A DNA stretch of 64,000 nucleotides from Manihot esculenta (GCF_001659605.2 NC_035170.2:1488001-1552000), one strand, 5' to 3'; shown: positions 24,001-36,701, counted from the stretch's first letter. A program made the numbers and translations. Notes: generated by a model from the letters alone, not told the origin.

Positions 24001-24567
24001 CTATTTGTGACACACTACATACTTCTTCATTATTGAAGGTTTTTAATTAACTAGTGGATCCAAATTCCACAAATAAGATTATTAATTGGTAATTGGTATT
24101 TTAGTGGGTCCCAAGATAAAGCATTCTTGAGGATGTGTCAACATTGGGTTTTGCCCCAAAGGGGACAAAATAAAATGTACAAACTAAGGAGATTTTTTAG
24201 GAGTTTGAGTATGAAATCCAAATTGGTAGCTTCCCTTGAAGTGTGTAATGCACTCTTACATCATCTAACTTGTCTACTCAATTAATCACTAAAACAATAG
24301 TAATTAAATCTTGCCATGATAGGTTGTTTTTCTCTTATTATATAATAAATTTTCTTTTACCATAAGAAAAAATGAATTGCTACCCTAAACCTAGCCCCTT
24401 TTCTATATTATTGCTATTATGAAGAAAAAAAATTGTATCCATAGATATGTAAAGAGTTCAATACATCTGAGTTGGAATTAAAATTTAAAGAGTCATACAT
24501 CACAAACAAATTTATGGATTAATTTGTGTATTTTTCTTAATATATAAATCTCTATTAATTAATATTT
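21044..24567. other. AT-rich spacer
   Basis: No gene is seen. 23300-23740 is a degenerate internal repeat built on the words ggttaaattaagaaatt and aatcaagaaattc in both orientations. A copy of a dispersed about 95-bp repeat lies at 21610-21704. Confidence 0.45.
21610..21704. repeat. Dispersed about 95-bp repeat, copy B
   Basis: It shares with 26464-26570 and 29428-29520 the pattern of an A-rich start, then GA(A/G)ATCT, TTTA, TACTTACTATC(A/G)GA(T/C)TAAATCT and AGGGTAA. This may be the tail of a SINE or other small transposon. The assignment is tentative. Confidence 0.35.
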
Positions 24568-24572
24568 AAATG

Positions 24573-24991
24573 TGATGACCGCTGAATACGGACACTCAAA
24601 TTCTAATCGAGTCTTTACTGGAACGTCGGGTTCAAAATCTATTAGAGCCCATTATGCCAGTTGGTCTATTAACATACAATTTAGTCCATTATTAAAGCAC
24701 ATCGGACTGATCGGGATCCAAATTTATAGAGAAAAACCCAACCTTCTAACATGATGAAGAGTAGAAAAGCAAACCTGGCTAAGCCACGACCCTATCAGCA
24801 CGAGCGTCAAAATGAAATTAGACCATGACAGTACACCCGTATGTATAACTCTATATTATAGCGACATGCGTTATTGTAGTAGGGTGACAATCATGCATCA
24901 CTAAAAAAAAAAAGAGAGAAGCAGGACCCATTCAGATCAAATTTACTCATACACACTAAAACCCTATCTCTTTCTAAATATCAGATCATCA
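24573..24991 (+). mobile_element. Solo LTR, related Tat-type family (copy 2)
   Basis: A 419-bp block that starts TGATGACCGCTGAATACGG and ends TCAGATCATCA, the same termini as the LTRs at 30558 and 45663. It is flanked by a perfect 5-bp duplication AAATG (24568-24572 and 24992-24996). The interior is much diverged from, and shorter than, the other LTRs, so this is either an old insertion or a related subfamily. No internal coding region is present. Confidence 0.8.
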
Positions 24992-24996
24992 AAATG

Positions 24997-26651
24997 TATA
25001 TAAATTATTAATTAATCATGTATAATTTATATATCAATCGATTTTAATTTATTAATATCGAAATCATCAATAAAATCAAAAAATCTCAAATTCTAAATAT
25101 CAATTTTAATTTATATTATTTAATTTATTCACCATGTAAATTATTTATATGGATTCGGATTGTGAAAATATTGTAAAATAATCACGTAAAAAATTCAATT
25201 TAGTCTTTGACGAAGACATTATAATTGAGTATGGAAGTTGATAATCCTCTAAGTATATAATTAATTTTGATATGTACATAAATACATGTTAATAAAATAT
25301 TACTCACATGATGAGGATGAATATTTGGCTATGTAATTAGGTTTAGCTCATAATTTTCAATCAACACATGCCTAGATCAGATCATGAGATTGTAATCTAA
25401 GTATAACTCAATCTATCAATTTCTGTTGTACTAACCTATTGTTGGCTATTTTTTTTATGCTTTCAATTACTTGGTTAGGCATCTTTGTAGGTCTAAATGA
25501 ATGATTACATACTTTGGGGTGATTTTCAAGAAAATTTAATTACTTTACATTATAATTACCCTTTAAACTACTAAATCATTTACTATCATTAAACCAAAAA
25601 ATTATATTATTTTTTTACTAATATTAAAAACTTAGTTTAAATAGTAATTTAATTTACCTTCTTTCACATAGCAACCTCAAGAATACAATCATAATGTGTA
25701 CATTAAATTCTCTCCACCAATGATAGAAGTAGGATTCAATCACAAGTAATTCAATTTTCATAGAATTTCTATGAACAGAAAGTGTTTGATTGAAATCTTA
25801 TGAGTCATTTCTTCAAGATTTGAAATGGGATTTTGTCATTTTGGCTAAATTATTAAAGAGTTGACAATTGTGTGCAAGTTCCCCATTCAAGGAAGTCAAT
25901 TGTGGCCTTAATTATAATGCAAATACCATCAAATTAAAGAAATTAAATAACTTATTGTGCTACAAATAGTGAAGTAGCTTTAAAAAATTAGGCCATTTCC
26001 CACTTCAGTCGTTGCTTTCTAAATAATAATGCAGCAATGGGAGACTTAGGGAGCTAAACTTTCTGAAATCTTGAATTGCGGGTCCCTAAAGATAACCTTA
26101 AAATAAGTGAACAAAGAGATACTTGACAACTTAAATAAATAAAAAAAAAGAAGAAGGAAAAAGCCAATTAGTTTAGCTAAATTACTCAACTTAAAGAATT
26201 TATTCTAAACTAAATTACTATTATCAAATAATATTTCAACTTGTTTGATTTTATATTTTTTTAATTAATAATTTCAATAAAAGTCTGATTTTCATCAATA
26301 ATTTTTATTTTAAAAATTTATTATTTCTTACTATTTTATGAAAAATCTACAAATATTTTTATAAAAATATTTAATTTAATTATTTAAATAAATAAATAAT
26401 ATATAGCTGATGTATAAAATCTAAACTAATCTAAATTATCAACCAAAATTTATGAGTCTAATTTTTTTTTGAAAATAAAAATCGGTAACTAGAGGAGTAA
26501 AATCTGAAATCTCTCAGAATTATTTAAATGTACTTACTATCAGATTAAATCTGTGAGGGTAAATTTATAAATTTAATTAAATAGCATCTAAACTCTTAAT
26601 AAAATTTAATTAAATTGAATATAATTAAAAAATATTTGCCTTGTTGTCATC
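24997..26651. other. AT-rich spacer
   Basis: No credible frame or RNA gene is seen. Copy A of the dispersed repeat lies at 26464-26570. Confidence 0.5.
26464..26570. repeat. Dispersed about 100-bp repeat, copy A
   Basis: This is the clearest copy: an A-rich start, then AATCTGAAATCTCTCAGAAT, TGTACTTACTATCAGATTAA and TCTGTGAGGG. It resembles 21610-21704 and 29428-29520. Confidence 0.35.
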
Positions 26652-26661
26652 CTAGTAACAA

Positions 26662-27115
26662 ATAGGGCTGTGCAATCGGTGGGTTCGGTTCCGAACCGAA
26701 CCGATAAAATCGAAAATCGAAATGTTAAAAATTTAAAAACCGAAAAAATTGATTATGAAGATATAACGAATCGAATCGAATCTATAAAAATCGATTCGAT
26801 TCGGTTTGATTCAAACCGAAATCTGTTGGGTTGGGTTTGGGGCCGAAAGGGATGGAGGGGTTGGAGTGCTGGGTTGAGTACGAGAGGCCAAAGGAAGGGC
26901 TTGGGCTCGGGTTCGGGCTTGGGCTTAGCCACTAAATCATTTTTTTGATTTGATCGGTTATTTAACATGTTTAAATCGAATCGAACCGAATCAAAAACCG
27001 AATAATTTTAAATATAATAACCGAATCAAATCGATTATTTCGAAAAACCAAACCGAAAAACCAAAATCAATCAGTTCGATTCGATTTTTCAGTTTAGACT
27101 GAAATATGCTCTACT
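26662..27115. mobile_element. hAT-like MITE, CGGTTCGGTT-rich
   Basis: About 454 bp flanked by the direct repeat CTAGTAACAA (26652-26661 and 27116-27125). hAT elements make 8-bp duplications, so part of the 10 bp may be terminal sequence. The left end TAGGGCTGTGCA pairs imperfectly with the right end read in reverse (TAGAGCATA). The interior is full of cgaaccgaatc and gattcgattcgg words on both strands, the usual make-up of this non-autonomous class. No transposase is present. Confidence 0.65.
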
Positions 27116-27125
27116 CTAGTAACAA

Positions 27126-28611
27126 GGAGCTTTTCCTTTTTTATATCAATTAAAAAAAACCTTACTCCTCCATAAATAATTTCTCTCTAATTAAAAAAAA
27201 AAAACCTTTTTATATCAAGCTATAGTTTTTTATTTCCCTATCTTGTAGCCCCCAATCAAGATCTATCCTTACTCCTCCATAAGCAAGATATATATTGGCA
27301 AAAAAAGAAAAAGAAAAAGGTTGGCCTAACAAATCTGAATATGAAATCTTTTTGGGAAACAAACAACACATGCATAATTCTTATAATCTTGCCATTTCAA
27401 GTCGTTTTCATTGGTGTCACTCCCCTGCCTAATAAACAGCAAATTATAAAATATATCTAATGCATTCAAAAAATAATTATGTATATCAATTACCCTATAA
27501 AAAAAATTAGTTAAGTAGATCAATCTCCACCCAATAATTTTTTTTAAAAAAATATATACATAAAAAATAGAAAAAAATAAAAAAAAATACACAAAAAATG
27601 AAATGATTCATTATAATTATGTGCCTATATTTAGAAATTTATAGTTTTGCTTTACTTCTATTTTATCATATAGAATAAGAAAATGCACTTATAGTACAGG
27701 TGATCGTTGGGAGTTGAGAGTTTCCCCTTCCTGCTTTTCTGAACAGAAAGGCCAAAAGAAAACAGAAGTATTGCAATTATGTATAAAGGCTTCCTCTACT
27801 TCCACATACTCAAAACTAGTCAAAGTCTCTATAATATATTGGCTTGTTGTTTTCCTGTTGTCCACTACATGCATGGATGATTCTTTACTGCTACTTTCTG
27901 GGCTTAACATTGTGCCAAACAACAAATATTAACTGCGAAATTTTAGGTGCAAAAAAGAAAAAAAACAAAAAAAGGATTCTGCAGCAAAATATAACTTAAT
28001 CGATTCTGCAGCATTCTAGGAATAAATAAATTCTTAAAAAGGATACTCATATAAGGAAAAGAAAATAGAAAAAATAATCCTAGTCACCTACGTACAAGGA
28101 AGCTATAGCATCGTAATCACATAAGAAAACAATGGCAAATTAAGAAAATATGGCAGAGGACAAACTGGCCTAAAATTTCCATAAAATTTTAAGGAAATTA
28201 AATCTACGAGTTGTACAGATAGAGATGAATTCGGGCTGAGACAAATCTTAATCACTTCCATGTCATGCATTAACATTATGTAATGCCAATGACGTCTGAG
28301 AAACTGTGCATGGCTGGTCTAAGATCCATGCAAAATTCTATGGCTATGCTTTTTCTAAACAGCGAAAATATAAATGGAAATTTTACAAAATAAGGAATTA
28401 CTCCATAGGCTTGAATGAAACCCATATGTGTTTGAAGACATAGTGGGCCTTGAGCATACTTGTTTAATACGTAGAAAGCCTGCCCATTTAGATTTAGCAA
28501 AATTACATAATCCATCTACGTTTCCTGGTAGGATTTTCAGTGAACACTCAGTCTCTGACATGACATACAAGTCAATTACCTTGACGTCATAGATCAACAT
28601 TCTGAATGTAA
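27126..28611. other. Spacer
   Basis: AT-rich with A-runs near 27190 and 27540-27600. Frames at 27689-27932 are open on both strands at once, but neither shows family motifs. No gene is assigned. Confidence 0.45.
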
Positions 28612-28614
28612 ACG

Positions 28615-28868
28615 TTATGGATCTCACATTATTCACTCCAAGAGATGTGGGGGCAGCTACAGCAGCAGCAGAAAATATGGATGGTGATGAGAGTATTGAA
28701 GATAGCATGCAAGACTGTGTCGTATCAGTCCTTCAAATTGGACTGGCGTGCTCTGGTGAAGTGCCGAAGGATCGAATGAGTATGAAGGATGTAACAAGCA
28801 AACTAAGCACCATAAGGGATGCTTTCCTTCGTAGACACTCGGAAAATAACAGGTTTTCCACTGCATGA
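28615..28868 (+). pseudogene. Detached 3' fragment of an LRR receptor kinase gene
   Basis: This frame matches only the last about 80 residues of the kinases at 50208-50605 and 56305-56747: LFTP, GAATAAAENMDGDESIEDS, VVSVLQIGLACSGEVPKDR, then MSMKDVTSKLSTIRDAFL and a tail to TGA at 28868. Similarity begins abruptly around 28615 (equivalent to the V-D-P-T-L position). No LRR, transmembrane or catalytic kinase sequence lies upstream. It is therefore a truncated relic of the kinase cluster, about 18.8 kb left of the nearest full gene, with the retrotransposon in between. Confidence 0.85.
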
Positions 28869-30552
28869 AGAAGAAGAAATAATAATAACTGAAGCTTCTT
28901 CCTTCAATTTGTTGATTACAAATAAAATTCATAATAAGAGTTGAAATTAAATAAAAAGAGAACCAATTTCCTTAACTTTAAATAAAATTTAAATTTAAAT
29001 TTTTATAATTTTTATTTAAACATGGTTTATAATAACTTAAATTTTTAATTGAGCATGCAAGTGTCAATTTCAATACTTATTATAGATTTACAATTTCGCT
29101 TAGAGAATTCAATCCATATATTTTTTTTAGTTCAATGATGTATTTCAATTTTGTAATTAAAAAATTAAAAATTAAGAAAGTTTGTCAACAAAACAAATCT
29201 ACAGCGAAAAAATCAATAGGATTTTTCAGTATGACATGCCCCAATGTACTTGAATCGGTGAAATTTATTTATTTTTATTTAAATTATTATAATTTAATTT
29301 ATTTTTTATGATTTAATAATTAAAAGGAAATGAATTTTAGTTAGATTAATGGATGAGTTCTATTTTTATGATTAATAATTTATATAAATTAATCTAAATA
29401 ATATTTATAATTAATTGAGTATTATTATTATTTTTTGAAATAGAGGGTTAGGGAAGTAGAACCTTAGATCTCTCAAATCTATTAGGATGTACTTTTCATC
29501 AGGTTAAGTCTCGGAATGCAATTGATTGAGTATTATTAAATTGTGTAAATTTTAAAAAATTTAATTATGCCGAAATATTATCGTTTTTTTAAATATATTT
29601 AATATTTAAATTTACACTTCACTTTTTATATTTTCATCCTAAAGTATTTATTTTTTTATTGATACATTATTTTTTTACAATTTTGTTTACAATTTATTTT
29701 ACAATTTTAGAAGATGATCCAATCCAAATATAGATAATAGGGTGTTTCTGTAGTACAAGCCAACTTATTCTTAATATAGGTTAGTGAATAAATACATAAT
29801 ACTAATATTTTTCTTAAACGTGTATATATATTATTTAAAATAAGAATAGATAAAATAATTTCATATTTTTTGAATAAATAAAAATAAAATTTAAAATAGA
29901 GTTTATATGCACCGAATAGATAATAGGTAATGATAAATGATTTATTTTCAGCCATTCGGAATAACTATGTATATATATATATATAATTAATATTTTTATT
30001 TATTCTTCAACTAATATTGTTATAATAGAGTCTAAAATGTAAGCAGCATTCTCACATACTGTTATTATTTTATTTTATTACTTCTGAAATGTCAATATTA
30101 TCCATAGAAAATATGAGCGCAGGTTATGAGTGTATACAAATTTTATTTATCATAATTATAATTTTAAATTCTTATTAAGCAGTTATATCTTAACAAAATT
30201 TTTATTCAACTTAATTTATTCACATTATTTAAATTAAATTATATTTATTTTGCACGAATATTTGATACTATTAAGTAGCAAAATCTTATCTATTCTCTAA
30301 TTTGTTTTAACATTATTCTTTCTTTCACTTTATCATATTCAGAGTTTAGTGGATGTTGGGTCAATTTTTATAATTTTATAAGATGATACAAAAATTATAT
30401 ATTTATACAGTTAGATGTATTTTTTATTAGGTATATATAAAATATGTTTTTATCTTTGTAAATATATTATAATTTATCTATATCAGCTATCGATTCTCTC
30501 TTTGATATATTTATATTTTAAAATTATAATAAATTATATATATTCGTTATAT
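28869..30552. other. AT-rich spacer left of the retrotransposon
   Basis: No gene is seen. Copy C of the dispersed repeat is at 29428-29520. TA repeats near 29970-29985 and 30545-30557 abut the insertion point of the large element. Confidence 0.5.
29428..29520. repeat. Dispersed about 95-bp repeat, copy C
   Basis: It shares CTTAGATCTCTCAAATCTAT, a GATGTACTT block and CATCAGGTTAAGTCT with copies A and B. This is a tentative small-transposon remnant. Confidence 0.35.
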
Positions 30553-30557
30553 ATATA

Positions 30558-31053
30558 TAATGACCGCTGGATTCCTTCGTCCCGGACTAGAGGCTTGACC
30601 ACGGCCCAAGACCCATGACGTAGAGGCCCACACACCTGATATACAGAACGAGCCTGGCTCATCCGACCCTCAAGGCCGGGCTCGACCCATCTTGTTTACT
30701 CAAGCCGGCCTGGCCCACACGAAACTGGCCCTCTCCATTCAGGCTTAGCGTCTGGCCCAACTCTCGGCCCAGCCCAGGATCCAGAGAAATATTCACCAAA
30801 CAGCCTGGCAGATTCGCTCGAACGTACGCACGAGGAGAATCAGAGGCCGTTACACATGGAGCAGGCAGCTGATACCCTAGTACCTCTGAATCCGCATGGC
30901 AGAGACGCGTGGCCCAATCCTGAAGAGACCTTTACACGTCACCAGCAAGCAAGACAATGTATAAAAGAGGAGTCCCCTCCTCAGAAAGTTTAAGCCTTAT
31001 TCAGTAATACAAAACCCTTGTAAAACCCTATTCTATTGGATCTCAGATCATCA
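30558..31053 (+). repeat. 5' LTR
   Basis: 496 bp, ending CAGATCATCA. The first bases are TAATGACC where the 3' LTR has TGATGACC, so the terminal TG has apparently mutated to TA. A TATA box GTATAAAAG is near 30959-30967, and the likely transcript start lies shortly after it. A primer-binding-site-like TGGTGCCGTCTGTGGGA follows two bases after the LTR. Confidence 0.93.
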
Positions 31054-31055
31054 AT

Positions 31056-31072
31056 TGGTGCCGTCTGTGGGA
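31056..31072 (+). other. Primer binding site
   Basis: TGGTGCCGTCTGTGGGA directly downstream of the 5' LTR. The TGG start fits a tRNA CCA end. I did not assign the tRNA with certainty. Confidence 0.7.
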
Positions 31073-31124
31073 AACGAAGGAGATCTTTTTATCACCGGAG
31101 TATCAAAACCCACTGAGATCCACG

Positions 31125-34100
31125 ATGGCAAACCACCAAGACAGTAACCTTAATATTCCAAATGACCTGAGCTCTGCCCAAGATGGGCAGCAGTTCTCCT
31201 TTTCTAGCCCTACAACGTTGAATAACCAAACACCTATTTCTCTTAATCCCTCGCCAAGCCTGGCAGGGAATACTCCCACCATGACCCTGTCTAACCAAGA
31301 CATTCAAACCATGGCTCTCCAGCTACAAACCACTGCTCACTGGTTGGGCCAGATAATGCAATAAAGGGGACTTAGCACCCCAGTAAACACACTCCCAGTA
31401 GTGGAGGAACCCAGAACCGATGAACCCCAACCTACCTCTGCCCGCCTCCGAACTAACAACCACGATGCCGTAGAAGAGGAAGAACCGGAGGCCCGAATTC
31501 ATGGGCGAAGGGCAAGAGAGTTGATAGAAAACGAAAAGGTGAACGACTATTCTGCCGAAACAACCAGAGAAACGGGAACTAAAACAGAGGAGGAAGAATG
31601 CAGTTTGGGCAAAAGATCCAGCCCGGAAGACGAGAAAATGAACCAAAAGCTGAAAAGGTTGAAAGAGCAACTCCTAGCCGAGCTAGGTAAGAAAGATCAG
31701 AGTCAAACCTCCTTGCCTACTTCTTCTCCCTTCTCAAAGTTAATGCAGCAGGAGACCGTTCCCAAAAAGTTTATGATGCCGCCGATGGCGGCCTATAATG
31801 GGGCTGGTAACCCGAGAGAGCATGTCATGAACTATAAGACCTTCATGGAGTTGCAAACTCTATCAGATGCTCTGATGGGCAAGGTGTTCCCAACAACGCT
31901 CGCGGGACCAGCGAGGGCATGGTTCAACAGCCTGGAGGCCGGAAGCATTCAAAGTTTCGGAGATCTGGCCACTCGCTTCATTAGCCGGTTCGTAGCTGGG
32001 GTGCCTGCAGATAGGAAGACGAGTTATCTGGAAACAGTAAGACAAAAAGCTGGTGAATCCCTCAGAGAGTATGTCGCCCGTTTCAATACGGAGGCCCTGC
32101 AGATCCCCGACCTTGATGAAGGAAGGGCGGTAGAGGCCATGCAGAAGGGAACAACTTCTGCCGAGTTCTTCGGTTCACTAAGCAGGAAACCTCCGACCTC
32201 GCTGGCCGAGTTGATGAAGAGGGCGGAAAAGTATATAAGGCAGGATGACGCCTTAGTAACGAGTAGATTTGCCAAAAGGGCGAAAGGAAAAAAAAAAGCC
32301 CCGGAGGAGGGGAGGTCGGAGAAGCACGAGAAGAAGCATGGAAAGAGGCCTGAACCGTACAAGCAGGCCTGGGAAAGAAGGGATCACAGGCCTCCTCCTC
32401 CTCGGATTCTCGAACCAAGAACGCTCCCTCCTTGGGTTCCGGAGAAACTGACTCCATTAAATGCGTCTAGAGCCGAGGTGCTCATGGCTGTCCAAAATAA
32501 AGAGTTCCTCCAGTGGCCTCAACCTTTGAAGTCGGAAGCAGATCAGAGAAATCCTGATAAGTATTGTCAATATCACCGAACGCATGGCCACGACACAAAT
32601 AACTGTTTTCAGTTAATTGCAGAGATTGAGAGATTGATAAAAAGGGGGCATCTCAAAAATTTTGTGAAGAAACCGGAGGGGCAGAGGCCTCAACCCGGTC
32701 CGGCAGCCCAGATGCCCAGGAGAACTGGAACGGGGCCAGTGAATGATGGGTCCAGTGGGATTATTAACATGATCGTTGGAGGAACTGGAGGACGGATGAA
32801 CCGTCGAGGAAAGAAGAGAAACCGGGAAGGGGAGACCAGCAATGGTGAGGTCATGCAGATCGTTGAACACTCTCCCATGACCATCGCTTTCTCTTCGGAG
32901 GATGCACAGGGCATTCAGATGCCCCATGATGACGCGCTTGTCATTGAAGTAGTCATTCATAATTTTCGGGTGAAGAAAGTTCTGGTGGATGACGGAAGTA
33001 AGGTTAACTTATTGCCATATCGGGTTTTCCAGCAAATGGGTATCCCAGAGGAACAGCTGGTTCGGGACCAGTCACCCATCAAAGGGATCGGAGGAGCACC
33101 GGTACTCGTAGAAGGGAAGATGAAGCTGGCCCTTACCTTGGGAGAAGCACCCAAAGCTCGCACCCATTATGAGGTGTTCTTGGTGGTCAAACTCCCACTG
33201 AGCTACAATGCGATTTTGGGGAGGCCGGCATTGTTCAGTTTCGAAGCTGTCACTAGCATCAGGTATCTGGCACTCAAGTTCCCAACGGAAGGAGGAGTGG
33301 GAATGGTCCGGGGAAGCTAGGAGGAAGCAAGGGCAGTATACTTGGCCACAGTGACGGAACCAAACTCAACCGGAGAAGCGCTTGATTCGGAAGTTTTGGA
33401 GGTCAGGGATGAGACAAAGGAAGCCCGGACAGAGCCCGTTGGAGAGCTGGAGACTTTCTCCCTATCAGAAGAAGAAACGAGTAAGGTCTTCAGCCTCAAT
33501 GCCGGCCTCACCAAAGAACAAAAAGGTGAAGCCATGGCCCTGATCCGAAGTCACTCGCCGACCTTCGCATGGAAGCCCTCAGACATGCCGGGAATTGACC
33601 CCAAAGTAATGACACACCAATTGAATGTCCTCCCCGAGGCTAGACCAGTAAAGCAAAAGAAGAGAGTAGTGGGAAGAGAGAAGCAGCAGGCTACCCTGGA
33701 AGAGGTGCAGAAGCTAGAAGAGGCAAGCTTTATTAGGGAGGTTATGTACCCACAGTGGTTGGCAAATCCCGTGTTAGTCAAAAAAGCCAATGGCAAATAC
33801 AGGATGTGTATAGATTTTACCGACCTGAATAAGGCCTGCCCTAAAGATTGTTACCCCCTCCCCGATATTAATAAGATGGTCGACTCAACGGCTGGTTTTG
33901 ATTACATGTCTTCTTTGGATGCTATGTCTGGTTACCACCAAATCCCAATGGAAAAAGCGGATGAGGAGAAGACCTCATTTATAACTGAAGACGGGACTTA
34001 CTGCTACAGAGCTATGCCTTTCGGATTAAGAAACGCCGGGGCAACTTACCAACAATTAATGAATAAAATCTTTAAAAATCAGATCGGCAGGAACGTAGAA

Positions 34101-36701
34101 GTGTATGTGGATGACATGGTGGTTAAAAGTTCAACTTTTCAACAACATATAACGGACTTAAGGGAGATATTTGGGGTGCTAGATCAATACAGGATGAAGC
34201 TGAATCCAGCAAAGTGTGCTTTCTTCATCAGGGGAGGAAAATTCTTAGGATACATGGTGAGTGGAAAAGGCATTGAGCACAATCCGGAGAAAGTGGAAGC
34301 CATATTGAATATGCCAAAGCCGACCTGTGTAAGGGACGTCCAGAGATTAACCGGGAGAGTAGTGGCGCTTAACTGATTTATGTCAAGGTCGGCAGAAAAG
34401 TGTTTGCCGTTCTTCAAAAAATTGAGGAAGGTCCCGAATTTTGAATGGACAGAAGACTGCCAAAAAGCCTTCACAGAACTTAAGGAATACCTCAGCTCAC
34501 CTCACGTGCTCAGCAGCCCCGTAAAAGGGGAAGAACTCTTGATATACTTGGCAGCCTCAGAGCAAGCAGTCAGCGCAGTACTAGTAAGAGTGGAAGAAGG
34601 TGAGCAGAAACCTGTTTTCTACGTCAGCAAGGTACTCAGAGACACTGAGGTCAGATACTCGAACATTGAAAAATTGGCGTATGCCTTGTTGTTAGCGGTC
34701 CGGAAATTCAAAGTTTATCTGGAAGGCCACCAAGGAGTTGTGATGACGGACCAACCGTTAAAGAAGATCCTACGTAGGCCGGAAACTTCAGGACGGATGT
34801 TAGCATGGTCCGTGGAAATCAGCCCTTACTGCCTGGAGTACCGACCTCGGACAGCTATAAAATCTCAAGCGCTGGCTGACTTCATAGCAGAATGCTCATT
34901 CAACAAGGAGAAGGAAGGATCATCCTCGGAGATACCAAGCAAAGAAAGAGAGGGAGAGCTTTCCCAAGAGTCCAGCTGGAAGCTATATGTAGACGGAGCA
35001 TCAGGCTCTGAGGGCAGCGGCGCTGGGATAATACTTAAGGGGCCGGAGGGCTTCAAAGTATGTTATGCCTTACGACTAGAATTCAAAGCTTCTAATAATG
35101 TGGCCGAATATGAAGCCTTGGTGAACGGAATGTTGGTAGCTTTGGAAATAGGGGTAACCGACCTCGAAGTAAATAGTGACTCTCAGCTGGTGATCAACCA
35201 GGTGACGGGAATATATCAGGCCAGAGATCCCATCATGCAGAGTTATCTTGATAAAGTAAAAGCTGTGGAAGCCGACCTCACGAGCCGAGGAATATTGACG
35301 AGATTTCAGAGGATACCTCGAGATGAAAATGAGGAGGCAGACCTGCTTAGTCGGCTGACCAAAGAAGAGTTAGAGCAGCTCCCTGATGAAGTCTACATAC
35401 AGCATGTCAGCACACCTGCTTTCAAGAAAATATATACAGTACTGCAGGTGGAGCAGAGCCCAACTTGGATGACTCCATACTTGAGATACTTGGAAAAGGG
35501 CGAACTCCCCAAAGATAAAGTTGAAGCCAAAAAGGTAGCAGCTCGAGCTGCCAATTACCAAGTAATAAGGGGAACTTTATACAGAAAAGGGAAATCCAGC
35601 CCATGGCTCCGGTGTGTGAGTCCGGAAGAAGCTGCAAAGGTAATGGAGGAAATACATAGAGGCCTATGTGGAGCTCACGAGGGAGCAGGGACATTAGCTA
35701 ACAAAATATTCAGGCAAGGATACTACTGGCCCACTGTTAAAAAAGAAGCAGAAGAGTTTGTCCGGAGGTGTGACGTATGTCAGAGATTTGCTAATGCCAT
35801 CAGGACCCCTGCCACTCCTCAAGCAAGCATATCCAGTCCATGGCCTTTCTCACAATGGGGAATTGACATCCTGGGACCTTTCCCCAAGACTACGGGGCAA
35901 AGGAAATTCGTAGTGGTGGCTGTGGAATATTTTTCGAAATGGCCAGAGGCAGAAGCAATAGCCACAATCACAGCTCGCAAGATGATAGATTTCGTATGGG
36001 GACATATCATCTGCAGATTTGGCATACCAAGAGTACTTATCTCAGACAACGGCAGACAATTTGACTGCAGCACTTTCAGAGCCTTCACGACGAACATGGG
36101 CATATGGCATAAGTTCTCCTCCGTGGCTCATCCTCAGACTAATGGCCAAACGGAAGTCACTAATAGAGCTATCCTTCAAGGATTAAAGAAACGGCTGAAT
36201 GGCGCAAAGGAGAATTGGGCAGAAGAGCTCAATAGCACTCTATGGGCACTCCGAACCACTCCCAGAGCGCCCACTCAAGAAACCCCGTTTGCACTTGCAT
36301 ACGGCACAGAGGCTGTAGTCCCAGTTGAATTGCAGATCCCCACTCATCGAGTTCAATTCGTTAGTGAGAACGTTAATGGGGACAAATTAAGGAGCAACCT
36401 AGATGCTCTTGAAGAAGTTAGGGAAGAAGCCCAAGTCCGAACTGCTGCTTATCAACAACGAGCAGCAAGATATTACAATCGAAAGGTCAGAGAAAGAAGT
36501 TTGAAGGTGGGAGACCTGACTTTAAGAAACCTAGAAGCTACTGGAAAAAGAGCAGCTGCAGGCAAACTAGCACCGACCTGGGAAGGTCCATTCAAGGTGA
36601 CAAAAGTGGTTAAACCCGGGGTATACCGAATTGAAGATATGCAAGGAAACCCCGAGCCCCATGCTTGGAACATCCAACACTTAAAAAGGTATTTTCCTTG
36701 A
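31125..36701 (+). pseudogene. gag-pol of the Tat-type element, three in-frame stops
   Basis: This is one continuous frame of 1859 codons from ATG 31125 to TGA 36701, interrupted by stops at 31362 (TAA), 33318 (TAG) and 34374 (TGA). Domains in order: gag capsid region (about 31770-32270) with a variant zinc knuckle CQYHRTHGHDTNNC (near 32570); protease with VLVDDGSKVNLLP (near 32980); reverse transcriptase (33640-34370) with YVDDMVV; conventional RNase H (34400-34880); archaeal-type RNase H beginning LYVDGASGSEGSGAG (34985-35370); integrase with an HHCC finger (H..H..CDVCQRF, 35640-35790), DILGPFP and SDNGRQFD acidic sites, and a GPFKV module near the end. Alternative starts at 31401 and 33342 are only segments of the same frame after the stops. 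It would need readthrough or help in trans to function. Confidence 0.93.

Noticed and set aside
27689..27932. Overlapping 72- and 78-codon frames on both strands
   Set aside because: Open on both strands with no family features; could be chance.
30415..30618. 67-codon plus-strand frame
   Set aside because: It runs from AT-rich spacer into the 5' LTR, so it crosses an insertion boundary.
31401..34380. Separate gag, protease-RT and integrase genes starting at 31401, 33342 and 34380
   Set aside because: All are the same frame as 31125-36701. The apparent starts are merely the first GTG, TTG or ATG after in-frame stops.
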